DNA of 64,000 nt from Amycolatopsis kentuckyensis (GTDB lineage Bacteria > Actinomycetota > Actinomycetes > Mycobacteriales > Pseudonocardiaceae). The notes beneath the pieces were generated by a model. It had not been told where the DNA came from. It worked only from the letters and a program-made list of their open reading frames with translations, and searched no databases. The stretch spans positions 528 through 64,527 of the forward strand of contig NZ_MUMI01000095.1 in assembly GCF_002155975.1 (NCBI RefSeq), read 5' to 3'. This document shows, piece after piece, positions 34,822 to 42,178 of this stretch. Numbering within the stretch: position 1 is the stretch's first letter; every line of letters begins with the position of its first letter. Made by a program: the position numbers and the translations under genes.

Positions 34822-34983
34822 TCAGCCCTTCGGACGCTTCAGGTAGGCGACGTGCTGCTCGCCGCTCGGGTTCGGCAGCACGGTGACCAGCTCCCAGCCG
34901 TCCTCGCCCCACTGGTCGAGGATCTGCTTCGTGGCGTGGATCAGCAGAGGGACGGTGGCGTACTCCCACTTGGTGGCGCTCAT
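34822..34983 (-). CDS. DUF4177 small protein
   Basis: A 53-aa protein, MSATKWEYATVPLLIHATKQ, then ILDQWGEDGWELVTVL. The WEY...GWELV pattern is that of DUF4177. Function unknown. ATG 34983 has a TANNNT hexamer (TACGCT, 34992-34997) 8 nt upstream, indicating a leaderless mRNA that also carries ridA and the two unknown paralogues; an upstream in-frame Met is unlikely. A similarly small gene lies here in mycobacteria. Confidence 0.82.
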   Translation of the reverse strand: MSATKWEYATVPLLIHATKQILDQWGEDGWELVTVLPNPSGEQHVAYLKRPKG

Positions 34984-34991
34984 AGCCGCCG

Positions 34992-34997
34992 AGCGTA
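34992..34997 (-). promoter_or_regulatory. -10 hexamer of the DUF4177-ridA operon (leaderless)
   Basis: TACGCT on the minus strand, 8 nt before ATG 34983. Confidence 0.45.
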
Positions 34998-35073
34998 GCC
35001 AAGCGGGCAAGACCGCCTGGGACGGCCGCCGGAAAACCGGCCGCGACGCGCCGGGGTGTGGTTCATCTCACGC

Positions 35074-35079
35074 TAGCGT
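35074..35079 (+). promoter_or_regulatory. -10 hexamer of the small membrane gene at 35087 (leaderless)
   Basis: TAGCGT ends 7 nt before GTG 35087; no ribosome site in the gap GGGCGGC. Confidence 0.45.
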
Positions 35080-35086
35080 GGGCGGC

Positions 35087-35335
35087 GTGGAAACGTGGCG
35101 CGTGATCGTGACGGCGCTGCTCGCGGCGGCCGGGCTGCCGCTGGCGCTCGTCGTGATGGCGAAGGTGCGCGACCGGACGCAGAACTCCGGCCAGGTCGCG
35201 CTCGGCGGGGTGATCACCTTCACCCTCGTGGTGGTCGTGGGCGTGCTCACCCTCACCGTGCTGCCCGGCCTCGTGAGCTGGGCACTCGTCGCGGCCGTCG
35301 CCGCTGCGGCGGGCGTCATGCTGCTGGCCGGTTGA
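35087..35335 (+). CDS. Small two-helix membrane protein
   Basis: An 82-aa protein with three hydrophobic stretches (about residues 5-22, 40-60 and 64-81) separated by a basic loop (KVRDRTQNS). No family recognised. GTG 35087 is set by the leaderless-type promoter; in-frame codons upstream overlap the divergent promoter. It is 21 nt upstream of the first ArsA gene, which has its own -10. Confidence 0.65.
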   Translation: METWRVIVTALLAAAGLPLALVVMAKVRDRTQNSGQVALGGVITFTLVVVVGVLTLTVLPGLVSWALVAAVAAAAGVMLLAG

Positions 35336-35344
35336 GCGCTGAAT

Positions 35345-35350
35345 TAGGGT
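35345..35350 (+). promoter_or_regulatory. -10 hexamer of the ArsA pair (leaderless)
   Basis: TAGGGT ends 6 nt before GTG 35357, and the gap GCAGAA is not a ribosome site. Confidence 0.45.
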
Positions 35351-35356
35351 GCAGAA

Positions 35357-36364
35357 GTGACCATTTCCCATGCCGGCTGGACCGACGAGCTTGCCCGCGC
35401 CCGGCTGCACTTCGTCACCGGCAAGGGCGGGACGGGCAAGACGACGCTGGCCGCCGCGCTCGGCCTCGCGCTCGCCCGCGAAGGCCGTCGGGTGCTGCTC
35501 ATCGAGGTCGAGGGCCGGCAGGGCATCGCCCAGCTCTTCGACACCGAGCCGCTGCCCTACGCCGAGCAGCGCATCGCGTCCGTCCCGGGCGGCGGCGAGC
35601 TGCGCGCGCTGCACATCGACGTCGAGGCCGCGCTGCTCGAGTACTTCGAAATGTTCTACAACCTCGGCTTCGCCGGCCGGACGCTGCGGCGGATGGGCGC
35701 GATCGAGTTCGCGACCACGCTCGCGCCGGGCCTGCGGGACGTCCTGCTCACCGGGAAGATCAAGGAGTGCGTCGGCCGGACCGAGTCCGACGGGCGGCAC
35801 ACCTACGACGCCGTCGTCGTCGACTCGCCGCCGACCGGCCGGGTCGTCAAGTTCCTCGACGTCACCAAGGCGCTGACCGACCTCGCGAAGACCGGCCCGA
35901 TCCGCGGCCAGGCCGACGGCGTCGTCCGCCTGCTGCACTCCGGGGAGACCGCCGTGCACCTGGCCACGCTGCTGGAGGAGATGCCGGTGCGCGAGACCGT
36001 CGAGGCCGTGGCCGAGCTGGACGGCGCCGACCTGCGCCCGGGCGCGGTGCTGGTCAACCGGGTCCGGCCGCCGCGGTTGCCCGCCCGGTCGGTGACCGCC
36101 GCCGCGGACGGGCGCGTCGACGCCTCCCGCGTCCGGACCGGGCTCGCGTCGGCCGGGCTGAAGCTGCCGGACGACACGTTGGACGCGCTTGTAGAAGAAA
36201 CTGTCGAACATGCCGTGCGGGTGGCCGCCGAGCAGCGGGCGCGCGAGCAGCTCGCCGAGGCCGATCTGCCGACCCTCGAGCTGCCGGACATGACCGACGG
36301 CATCGACGTCGCCGCCCTCTACGACCTGGCCGAAGCCCTGACCGACCAGGGGGTGCGGTTGTGA
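35357..36364 (+). CDS. ArsA-type ATPase, first subunit (Rv3679-like)
   Basis: A 335-aa ArsA/GET3-superfamily ATPase. Deviant Walker [21 protein letters not shown] (around residues 21-40) with the signature Lys, switch I region near [14 protein letters not shown], and [17 protein letters not shown] as Walker B/switch II (around 151-167). No Cys metal triad typical of arsenite pumps, so it is not an arsenic ATPase. In M. tuberculosis the equivalent pair Rv3679-Rv3680 forms an anion-transporting-like complex linked to detoxification. Its stop overlaps the second subunit's GTG (GTGA). Confidence 0.9.
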   Translation: MTISHAGWTDELARARLHFVTGKGGTGKTTLAAALGLALAREGRRVLLIEVEGRQGIAQLFDTEPLPYAEQRIASVPGGGELRALHIDVEAALLEYFEMFYNLGFAGRTLRRMGAIEFATTLAPGLRDVLLTGKIKECVGRTESDGRHTYDAVVVDSPPTGRVVKFLDVTKALTDLAKTGPIRGQADGVVRLLHSGETAVHLATLLEEMPVRETVEAVAELDGADLRPGAVLVNRVRPPRLPARSVTAAADGRVDASRVRTGLASAGLKLPDDTLDALVEETVEHAVRVAAEQRAREQLAEADLPTLELPDMTDGIDVAALYDLAEALTDQGVRL

Positions 36365-37482
36365 CCACCATCGACATCGACGCACTGCTGGACGACCCGG
36401 AAAGCCGCGTGATCGTCTGCTGCGGCTCCGGTGGCGTCGGCAAGACGACCACGGCCGCGGCGCTGGCCCTGCGCGCCGCCGAGCGCGGCCGCCAGACCGT
36501 GGTGCTGACGATCGACCCGGCACGACGGCTGGCGCAGGCGCTCGGCCTGCGCGAACTCGGCAACCACCCGAGGCAGGTGCAGGTCGAGGGGTTCGAGCCG
36601 AAGGGCGAGCTCTGGGCGATGATGCTCGACATGCGCCGCACCTTCGACGACATGGTGCGCGTGCACGCCGGCCCGGAACGCGCCGAGCAGCTGCTCCAGA
36701 ACCCCTTCTACCAGACGATTTCCACGTCGTTCTCCGGCACGCAGGAGTACATGGCGATGGAGAAGCTGGGCCAGCTCGCCGCCACCGGCGAGTGGGACCT
36801 GATCATCGTGGACACCCCGCCGAGCCGGTCCGCTCTGGACTTCCTCGACGCGCCGACGCGGCTTTCCTCCGCGTTGGACGGCCGGATGATCCGGCTGCTC
36901 ACCGCCCCGGCGAAGGCCGGCGGCTGGGGCCTGCGCAAGGTCGTCAACGCCGGGTTCTCGATGTTCGCCAAGGCCGTGTCGACGATCATCGGCGGCCAGC
37001 TGCTGACCGACGCGTCGGCGTTCATGCAGGCCTTCGACAGCATGTTCGGCGGTTTCCGCGAGCGCGCCCGCAAGACAGCGGAGCTGCTGCGCTCGTCCGG
37101 GACGTCGTTCCTGGTCGTGGCCGCGCCGGAGCCGGACGCGCTGCGCGAAGCGTCCTACTTCGTGGAGCGGCTGTCGTCGGAGTCGATGCCGCTGGCGGGG
37201 TTGATCGCGAACCGGACGCACCCGGTGCTGGCGAAGCTGTCGGGCGCGGAGGCGCTGGCGGCGGCCGAGTCGCTGCAGGAGGGCGACACGAACGCCCCGC
37301 TGGCCGAGGCGGTGCTGCGGCTGCACGCCGACCGGGTCGGCCTGGCCGCGCGCGAAGAACGGCTGCTCGCCCGGTTCACCCGGGCCCACCCCGAAGTGGC
37401 GCTGGCCCGGGTGCCCGCGCTGGCCGGCGACGTGCACGACCTCGACGGCCTGCGCGACATCGGCGTGAAGCTCGCCGGCTGA
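36361..37482 (+). CDS. ArsA-type ATPase, second subunit (Rv3680-like)
   Basis: A 373-aa ArsA/GET3-like ATPase. Walker [21 protein letters not shown] (around 20-39), [18 protein letters not shown] (around 51-68), [20 protein letters not shown] as switch II (around 144-163) and a helical hydrophobic region ([15 protein letters not shown], around 201-215) that in GET3 homologues forms the client groove. Expected to form a heterodimer with the first subunit, to which it is coupled by a 4-nt overlap. Converges on whiB4. Confidence 0.9.
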   Translation: MTTIDIDALLDDPESRVIVCCGSGGVGKTTTAAALALRAAERGRQTVVLTIDPARRLAQALGLRELGNHPRQVQVEGFEPKGELWAMMLDMRRTFDDMVRVHAGPERAEQLLQNPFYQTISTSFSGTQEYMAMEKLGQLAATGEWDLIIVDTPPSRSALDFLDAPTRLSSALDGRMIRLLTAPAKAGGWGLRKVVNAGFSMFAKAVSTIIGGQLLTDASAFMQAFDSMFGGFRERARKTAELLRSSGTSFLVVAAPEPDALREASYFVERLSSESMPLAGLIANRTHPVLAKLSGAEALAAAESLQEGDTNAPLAEAVLRLHADRVGLAAREERLLARFTRAHPEVALARVPALAGDVHDLDGLRDIGVKLAG

Positions 37483-37529
37483 AGCGGCACGGGCGGCGCG
37501 GCAGCAGGACCGCACCGCCCGCGGCCGCT
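37483..37529. terminator. Hairpin region between ArsA pair and whiB4
   Basis: AGCGGC (37483-37488) pairs with GCCGCT (37524-37529), and an inner GGGCGG pairs with CCGCCC, in the 46-bp gap between opposing stops. No T-tract; a bidirectional terminator is likely. Confidence 0.5.
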
Positions 37530-37825
37530 CAGCCGACCTTGACCCGCTCCTTCGCGTCCCGCTTGGCCGCTTCGAGCAGGTCCGCCCAGCTCTCCACGTC
37601 GGGACGGCGGCGCAGCAGGGCTCGCCGCTCCCGTTCGGTCATGCCGCCCCAGACGCCGAAGTTGATCCGGCCGTCGAGCGCTTCGGCGAGGCATTCCGTG
37701 CGGACCGGGCAGCCCATGCAGACGGCTTTCGCCCGGTTCTGCTCCGCACCCCGGACGAACAGGCCGTCCGGATCGGCGTCCCGGCAGGACGCGTTGATTC
37801 GCCAGCTCGACTGGTTGGTTTCCAT
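37529..37825 (-). CDS. whiB4: WhiB-family iron-sulfur regulator WhiB4
   Basis: A 98-aa Wbl protein. Four cluster-binding Cys are seen: Cys14 (ASCRDAD), Cys36 and Cys39 (AVCMGC) and Cys45 (TEC), the C-x2-C-x5-C pattern. GVWGGMTERERRALLRRR (around 57-74) is the turn plus basic DNA-binding tail. WhiB4 senses O2 and NO through its [4Fe-4S] cluster and controls redox and antioxidant genes in mycobacteria. Divergent from ponA2, as in Rv3681c-Rv3682. Confidence 0.95.
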   Translation of the reverse strand: METNQSSWRINASCRDADPDGLFVRGAEQNRAKAVCMGCPVRTECLAEALDGRINFGVWGGMTERERRALLRRRPDVESWADLLEAAKRDAKERVKVG

Positions 37826-38170
37826 ACCCCCAGCTCCCTACCCTGGTGATCGACGCACCAGCGGGGAAAGGCACTGCGCTCCCTTGCCCCCGCGAGCGTG
37901 TCTCCCTCAGCTCACGTCGGTTACCCGGGCACCTCCCCGGTGCCGGTGCCGCCGTTCGGACCAGGCGAGCTCCCACCCGCGTTGATCCATCCGACGGCTT
38001 GTCTTCGTGAGACGTTGACGGACTGTAGGGGCCGTCGGTTCCCCCCGTCGAGACCCAGAATGCCTTCCGTTACCAGTTGTCACCGAAGGGGGTCTGTTTT
38101 GTCACTGAATTCACACCTGCGGAGACACGGCGTCACCGGCGCCTGACTCACTCCGGGTAGCCTGGCCCTC
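37826..38170. other. whiB4-ponA2 divergent intergenic region
   Basis: The 345-bp region has no credible gene. It contains GGCACC/GGTGCC (37928-37933, 37939-37944), a Crp-like site TGTCACTGAATTCACA (38100-38115; 9 of 10 conserved positions of TGTGA-N6-TCACA) and the ponA2 -10 TAGCCT (38158-38163). The whiB4 start is preceded by a GGGAG-type ribosome site. Confidence 0.6.
38158..38163 (+). promoter_or_regulatory. -10 hexamer of ponA2 (leaderless)
   Basis: TAGCCT ends 7 nt before GTG 38171. The Crp-like site is centred about 50 bp upstream of it. Confidence 0.5.
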
Positions 38171-40339
38171 GTGCGAAAAGCGGATGGTTTGTTCAAGCTC
38201 ATCGGCCTCTGTCTGCTCGCGGGGGTGCTCGTCGCCGGCATGCTCTTCCCGGTCGTGGGGGCCGCCGGTGTCATGTCGAACCAGGCCAGCGAGACGGTGG
38301 AGAAGACCTCCTCCGATCTCGCGGACATCCCACCGCCGCTGGTGACGACGGTCACCGACAGCACCGGCAAGCCGATCGCGACCCTGTACGACCAGTACCG
38401 GCTGCCGATCACCGAGAACCAGATCAACGAGGCCATGAAGTGGGCCCTGGTGTCGGTCGAGGACAAGCGGTTCTACGACCACCACGGCGTCGACTGGCAG
38501 GGCACGCTGCGCGCGGCCGTCAGCAACACCACCGGCGCCGACACCCAGGGCGCCTCGACGCTGACCCAGCAGTACGTGAAGAACTACCTGATCAACGTCG
38601 TCTACCGGACCGACACGATCGGCCAGAAGAAGGCCCAGGAGCAGTCGATCGCCCGCAAGCTCAAGGAAGCGCGGATCGCGATCCAGCTCGAGACGAAGCT
38701 GACCAAGCAGCAGATCCTGGCCGGCTACCTCAACATCGTCGAGTTCTCCCGGCAGATCTACGGCATCGGCGCGGCGGCGCACGCGTACTTCGACACGACC
38801 CCGGAGAAGCTCACCGTGCCGCAGGCGGCGCTGCTGGCCGGCCTGGTGAACAACCCGATCAACAACGACCCGTGGAAGCACCCGGACAAGGCCACCGCGC
38901 GCCGCAACCTGGTGCTCGACCGGATGGTGGACAACAAGAAGCTGGCCAAGGCCGACGCGGACCGCTTCAAGGGCGAGCCGCTGGGCGTGGTCGCGGACAC
39001 CCCGAAGAAGCCGCCGGCCAACTGCATCGGCGCGGGCCCGGAGGCGGGCTTCTTCTGCCAGTACGTCGAGGACTACCTCCTCAAGGCCGGCGGGATGACC
39101 AAGGACCAGCTCTACACCGGCGGCTACACCATCAAGAGCACGCTGGACGAGCGCGCCAACCACGAGGCGAAGGTCTCGGCGGAGGCGCAGGTCAAGAAGA
39201 CCCAGCCGTACGTGGCGAACACGTTGTCGCTGGTGAAACCGGGCAAGAACCGGCACGAGGTGGTGGCACTGGCCTCGAACCGCGACTACGGCCAGGACCA
39301 GGGCGCGGGACAGACGACGTATGCCCTGCCCACCGGCGTGTACAACACCGGTGGCGCGGGGTCGACGTACAAGATCTTCACCACGGCGGCGGCGCTGGAG
39401 AAGGGGCTCGCCGGGATCTACACACCGGTGGAGGTGCCGGAGTCCTACACCTCGCACGTGTTCCTGGGTGGCGCGAAGACCTGCCCGAAGGCCGGCAACT
39501 CGAACTGGTACTGCGTGGGGAACGCCGCCGACTACAGCCGGATCGCCCAGGGCGCGACGGTCCAGACGGCGTTGGCCACCTCGCCCAACACCACGTTCGT
39601 CGAGCTGGAGGACCGGCTCGGCAGCACCGGTCCCGGCATCGACATGGCCCGGCGCCTCGGCATGCGCGACACCATGGCGAGCAACATCGGCGGCGGCACG
39701 GTCGACCCGAAGTCGGACAAGGCCGAGAAGAGCCAAAGCCAGGCCGAGTACTACGGCCCACGCCCCGGCTGGGCGGGCTTCGGCGCGTTCACCCTGGGCT
39801 TCAGCCCGCTGAGCGGCCTGGAACTCGGCAACGTCGCGGCGACCATCCTCTCCGGCGGCGTCTGGTGCCCGCCGACGCCGATCGGCGGGGTGACCGACCG
39901 CAACGGCAAACCGGTGCCGGTCAAGGAAGCGCCGTGCGAGCAGGCCGTGCCCGAACCGCTGGCGAACACCCTCGCCGTGGGCATGAGCAAGGACGACCAG
40001 GCGGGCGGCACGTCGTTCCAGGCGGCCAACAGCGTCGGCTGGAACCGGCCGATGATCGGCAAGACGGGCACCACGCAGGGCAACGTCTCGGCGACCTTCG
40101 TCGGCGGCACGCCCCAGCTCGCGGGCGCGGCGATGACGTTCAAGTTCGGCGGCGGCCAGGGCGGTATCTGCGACGCCGGCCCGGGCAACGTCCGCGTGTG
40201 CCCGAGCGGCAACATCTTCGGTGGCAAGACCCCGGCCCGCACCTGGTTCGGCGCGATGAAGAACATCATGGACGCCAGTCAGCCGATCCAGGAGCTACCG
40301 CAGCCGGATCCGCAGTACATGGGCGGCGGCGCCCGGTAG
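38171..40339 (+). CDS. ponA2: Bifunctional class A penicillin-binding protein PonA2
   Basis: A 722-aa murein polymerase: N-terminal membrane anchor (residues 8-32), GT51 transglycosylase domain with SVEDKRFYDHHGVDW (around 95-109, catalytic Glu) and QGASTLTQQYVKNYL, then a transpeptidase with S398-T-Y-K401, SPNT (SxN motif) and K631-T-G-T. It lacks the C-terminal PASTA domain that mycobacterial PonA2 carries. A leaderless-type promoter sets GTG 38171. A strong terminator follows, then the island at 40.4-52.8 kb. Confidence 0.95.
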   Translation: MRKADGLFKLIGLCLLAGVLVAGMLFPVVGAAGVMSNQASETVEKTSSDLADIPPPLVTTVTDSTGKPIATLYDQYRLPITENQINEAMKWALVSVEDKRFYDHHGVDWQGTLRAAVSNTTGADTQGASTLTQQYVKNYLINVVYRTDTIGQKKAQEQSIARKLKEARIAIQLETKLTKQQILAGYLNIVEFSRQIYGIGAAAHAYFDTTPEKLTVPQAALLAGLVNNPINNDPWKHPDKATARRNLVLDRMVDNKKLAKADADRFKGEPLGVVADTPKKPPANCIGAGPEAGFFCQYVEDYLLKAGGMTKDQLYTGGYTIKSTLDERANHEAKVSAEAQVKKTQPYVANTLSLVKPGKNRHEVVALASNRDYGQDQGAGQTTYALPTGVYNTGGAGSTYKIFTTAAALEKGLAGIYTPVEVPESYTSHVFLGGAKTCPKAGNSNWYCVGNAADYSRIAQGATVQTALATSPNTTFVELEDRLGSTGPGIDMARRLGMRDTMASNIGGGTVDPKSDKAEKSQSQAEYYGPRPGWAGFGAFTLGFSPLSGLELGNVAATILSGGVWCPPTPIGGVTDRNGKPVPVKEAPCEQAVPEPLANTLAVGMSKDDQAGGTSFQAANSVGWNRPMIGKTGTTQGNVSATFVGGTPQLAGAAMTFKFGGGQGGICDAGPGNVRVCPSGNIFGGKTPARTWFGAMKNIMDASQPIQELPQPDPQYMGGGAR

Positions 40340-40347
40340 CCGTCGCG

Positions 40348-40392
40348 AAAGCCGGAAGGGGTCCGCGGCGCACGCGGGCCCCTTCCGGCTTT
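40348..40392. terminator. Terminator of ponA2
   Basis: AAAGCCGGAAGGGG (40348-40361) pairs perfectly with 40379-40392, with an inner CCGC/GCGG pair, followed by TTTCCG. The A/T flanks make it work in both directions, serving also the opposing gene that ends at 40398. Confidence 0.85.
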
Positions 40393-40397
40393 TCCGC

Positions 40398-40868
40398 TCA
40401 GTACCAGCCGGTGAGGATCTGCTGCCCGTTGTGGTAGCCGCCCGCCCGGAACACCCAGCTGGTGCTCGGGTTCGTCAGCTGGGCCGCCGAGGTGATGCTG
40501 GCCTTGTTCTTGGGGTTGCCGAAGGGGCCGCACTGGAGCCAGGTCCGGCCGCCGTCGCGCGACCAGTCCATCCAGACCGTGCCGGTCACCGGCACGTTCC
40601 AGGTGCCGTTCCACAGCTCGGCGTACCCGCGCGTCCGCCCGCCGAACGTGCCGAAGAACAGGTTCACCCGGGTCCCGTCGGACCAGAGGAGCTCGGGCCC
40701 GACCGGGCGGTAGTCGGCCGCACCGTCGTCGGAGATGTCGATGAAGCCGTTGGCGCCGCCGGCGCAGTCGGCGACACTCGCCGACGCCGTCCCCGCCGGG
40801 ACGAGCACGGCCGCCACCGCAGCCAGCGCGGCGGCCAGCGCCGACGCTTTTCCGGAAATTATGCGCAT
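40398..40868 (-). CDS. Small secreted protein of unknown function (I)
   Basis: A 156-aa protein with a signal peptide (about residues 1-30, ending TASA). The mature part has two Cys (around 35 and 113) and many aromatic and Gly residues (LFFGTFGGRTRGYAELWNGT), suggesting a compact beta fold. The sequence MDWSRDGGRTWLQCGPFG resembles repeats of sialidase- or lectin-like domains. Not recognised further. ATG 40868; a TTG 3 nt upstream is in frame. Shares an upstream 26-bp element with the next secreted-protein gene. Confidence 0.68.
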   Translation of the reverse strand: MRIISGKASALAAALAAVAAVLVPAGTASASVADCAGGANGFIDISDDGAADYRPVGPELLWSDGTRVNLFFGTFGGRTRGYAELWNGTWNVPVTGTVWMDWSRDGGRTWLQCGPFGNPKNKASITSAAQLTNPSTSWVFRAGGYHNGQQILTGWY

Positions 40869-41233
40869 CAAATCCTCGATTCACCGGGGAACTACCGCGA
40901 ACGAGAGTCGAGAATGAGCCGACGGCTCGACGACCGGTGCCCATTCGAGGGGCACCGCCCCCTCCTCCCGAACGGAGCATAGCCGCGCGCGGCAGCATTT
41001 CCTCAATCCACCGATCGAGTGACGCACGCTGTGGCGATGCCGTTCGAGCCGCTGCGGTCACCTCGGCCCGAGGAGGGTTTGAACGGCTGGTTTGAACCAC
41101 TTTTCGGCGACATTCCCCGCAATTCGACGACCGCACTCGGAGACGCATTCCCAAAATGGGCCCAACGCCCCCTGGCCGAAATCCTCGAGCGAGCCACGGC
41201 ACGAACCGCCGTGGCCCGCTCGGCTGTTCCCGC
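40869..41233. other. Gene-free stretch upstream of secreted protein I
   Basis: The 365-bp region has no credible gene. It carries the first copy of the 26-bp element (40998-41023). The rest, between this copy and the end of secreted protein II, shows no clear structure. Confidence 0.55.
40998..41023 (-). promoter_or_regulatory. 26-bp shared upstream element, copy 1
   Basis: On the plus strand it starts TTTCCTCAATCCACC and ends GATCGAGTGAC. It is identical at 22 of 26 positions to the copy at 41801-41826 and lies 130 nt upstream of the start of secreted protein I, in the same orientation relative to the gene. Confidence 0.5.
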
Positions 41234-41632
41234 TCAGCAGTGCGCGATCCCCGGCGCGGGGTCGTGCCCGGTGGCCAGCCAGTAGCCGGTCACCCAGCCG
41301 TAGGTCCAGACCGGAACGGCGTTCTCGTCGTGCTGGTAAAGGCCGTAGTACCAGACGCTGTCGCCGTTGATCGGCTCCCCGGTCGTCCAGCAGCCGAGCG
41401 AAAAGGGGTAGTCGCCGGGCATGGTGAGGATGTAGCCGCTCTTCGAACTCGCACCGGTCCGCAGGTTGACCGACGTGAGCGTGTTGGCGCACGAGGGATA
41501 GCCGCGCAGCCAGTCCGGGCACGACGTCACGCTTTCCACGGAGTCGTTCGAGGCCAGCGCGACCCCGCCCGAGCCGACCAGTACGGCGGCCACTGCCGTC
41601 AACACCCCGAGCACTCGCTTGACCCTGTGCAT
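41234..41632 (-). CDS. Small secreted protein of unknown function (II), SH3-like
   Basis: A 132-aa protein with a signal peptide (MHRVKRVLGVLTAVAAVLVG, cleavage near ALA, about residue 27). The mature part has Cys in SVTSCPDWLRG, YPSCANTL, LGCWTTG and the terminal HC, probably two disulfides. VNLRTGASSKSGYILTMPGD resembles bacterial SH3 domains that bind peptidoglycan; WTYGWVTGYWL fits their end. GGAAAGG lies 5 nt before ATG 41632. A wall-binding role is inferred only. Confidence 0.72.
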   Translation of the reverse strand: MHRVKRVLGVLTAVAAVLVGSGGVALASNDSVESVTSCPDWLRGYPSCANTLTSVNLRTGASSKSGYILTMPGDYPFSLGCWTTGEPINGDSVWYYGLYQHDENAVPVWTYGWVTGYWLATGHDPAPGIAHC

Positions 41633-41800
41633 GATCACCTTTCCGTGACAGATTTCCAGCGGCGTTTTCCGATACCACCGCGGCAGGCCGCGATTCGCCG
41701 CGATAAAACGGACATGCAGGGCGATTCGGCACAATCTTCGGCCCGACCGAGCGGGCCTACGCCATTCCTCCCCGGCCCAAGTTATCCACGCCGCACAACT

Positions 41801-41826
41801 TTTGCTCAATCGGCCGTTCGAGTGAC
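41801..41826 (-). promoter_or_regulatory. 26-bp shared upstream element, copy 2
   Basis: On the plus strand it starts TTTGCTCAATCGGCC and ends GTTCGAGTGAC. Same orientation relative to its gene as copy 1, 169 nt upstream of ATG 41632. Confidence 0.5.
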
Positions 41827-42014
41827 GGCAGACTCGCCGCGCCACGTCGCAGGCGGTGACCTCACACCACTCTTACGGCCCCTTGATCACCAGCGCCCGC
41901 CCGGTGTTTACTGCCATGACCTGCAGCAACGCCTGCGGGTTCGAGCGTGGCCGCCAACCCTGGGGAGGGGGTGAGCATGCGGCGCCGCCGAGCGCCGATC
42001 CGGCCGTCGAACAC

Positions 42015-42030
42015 AGGAGCGATCGCTCCT
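42015..42030. repeat. Perfect 16-bp palindrome
   Basis: AGGAGCGATCGCTCCT is fully self-complementary and lies 149 nt upstream of the first giant secreted-protein gene. It may be an operator; no second copy is evident in the window. Confidence 0.4.
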
Positions 42031-42178
42031 TCCGTGGCCCGCGACCGCATTCGCAACGCAATTCGCCGGCCGGCCGTCGCCTTTGCCGGAATTCCGGGCG
42101 CGCCGCGTTTTTTTCGGAAACGACGCACCCCGGCACTTTTTCCGCTGCCGCTCTCTCGCTTCGAGGTAGGTATCCCCC

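Larger units (their letters stand above)
41633..42178. other. Gene-free stretch upstream of the first giant secreted protein
   Basis: A 546-bp region between divergent genes. It holds the second 26-bp element (41801-41826), a perfect 16-bp palindrome (42015-42030) and a T-rich patch around 42110-42145. The long open frame crossing it continues out of frame through the giant gene and is not credible. GAGGTAGG (42163-42170) is the ribosome site of the giant gene. Confidence 0.6.

Noticed and set aside
37898-38146. Small open frame in the whiB4-ponA2 gap
   Set aside because: Overlaps the Crp-like site and ponA2 promoter, lacks a start context and a plausible protein composition.
41782-41790. 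DnaA-box-like TTATCCACG
   Set aside because: A single site without clustering or AT-rich DNA; not an origin.
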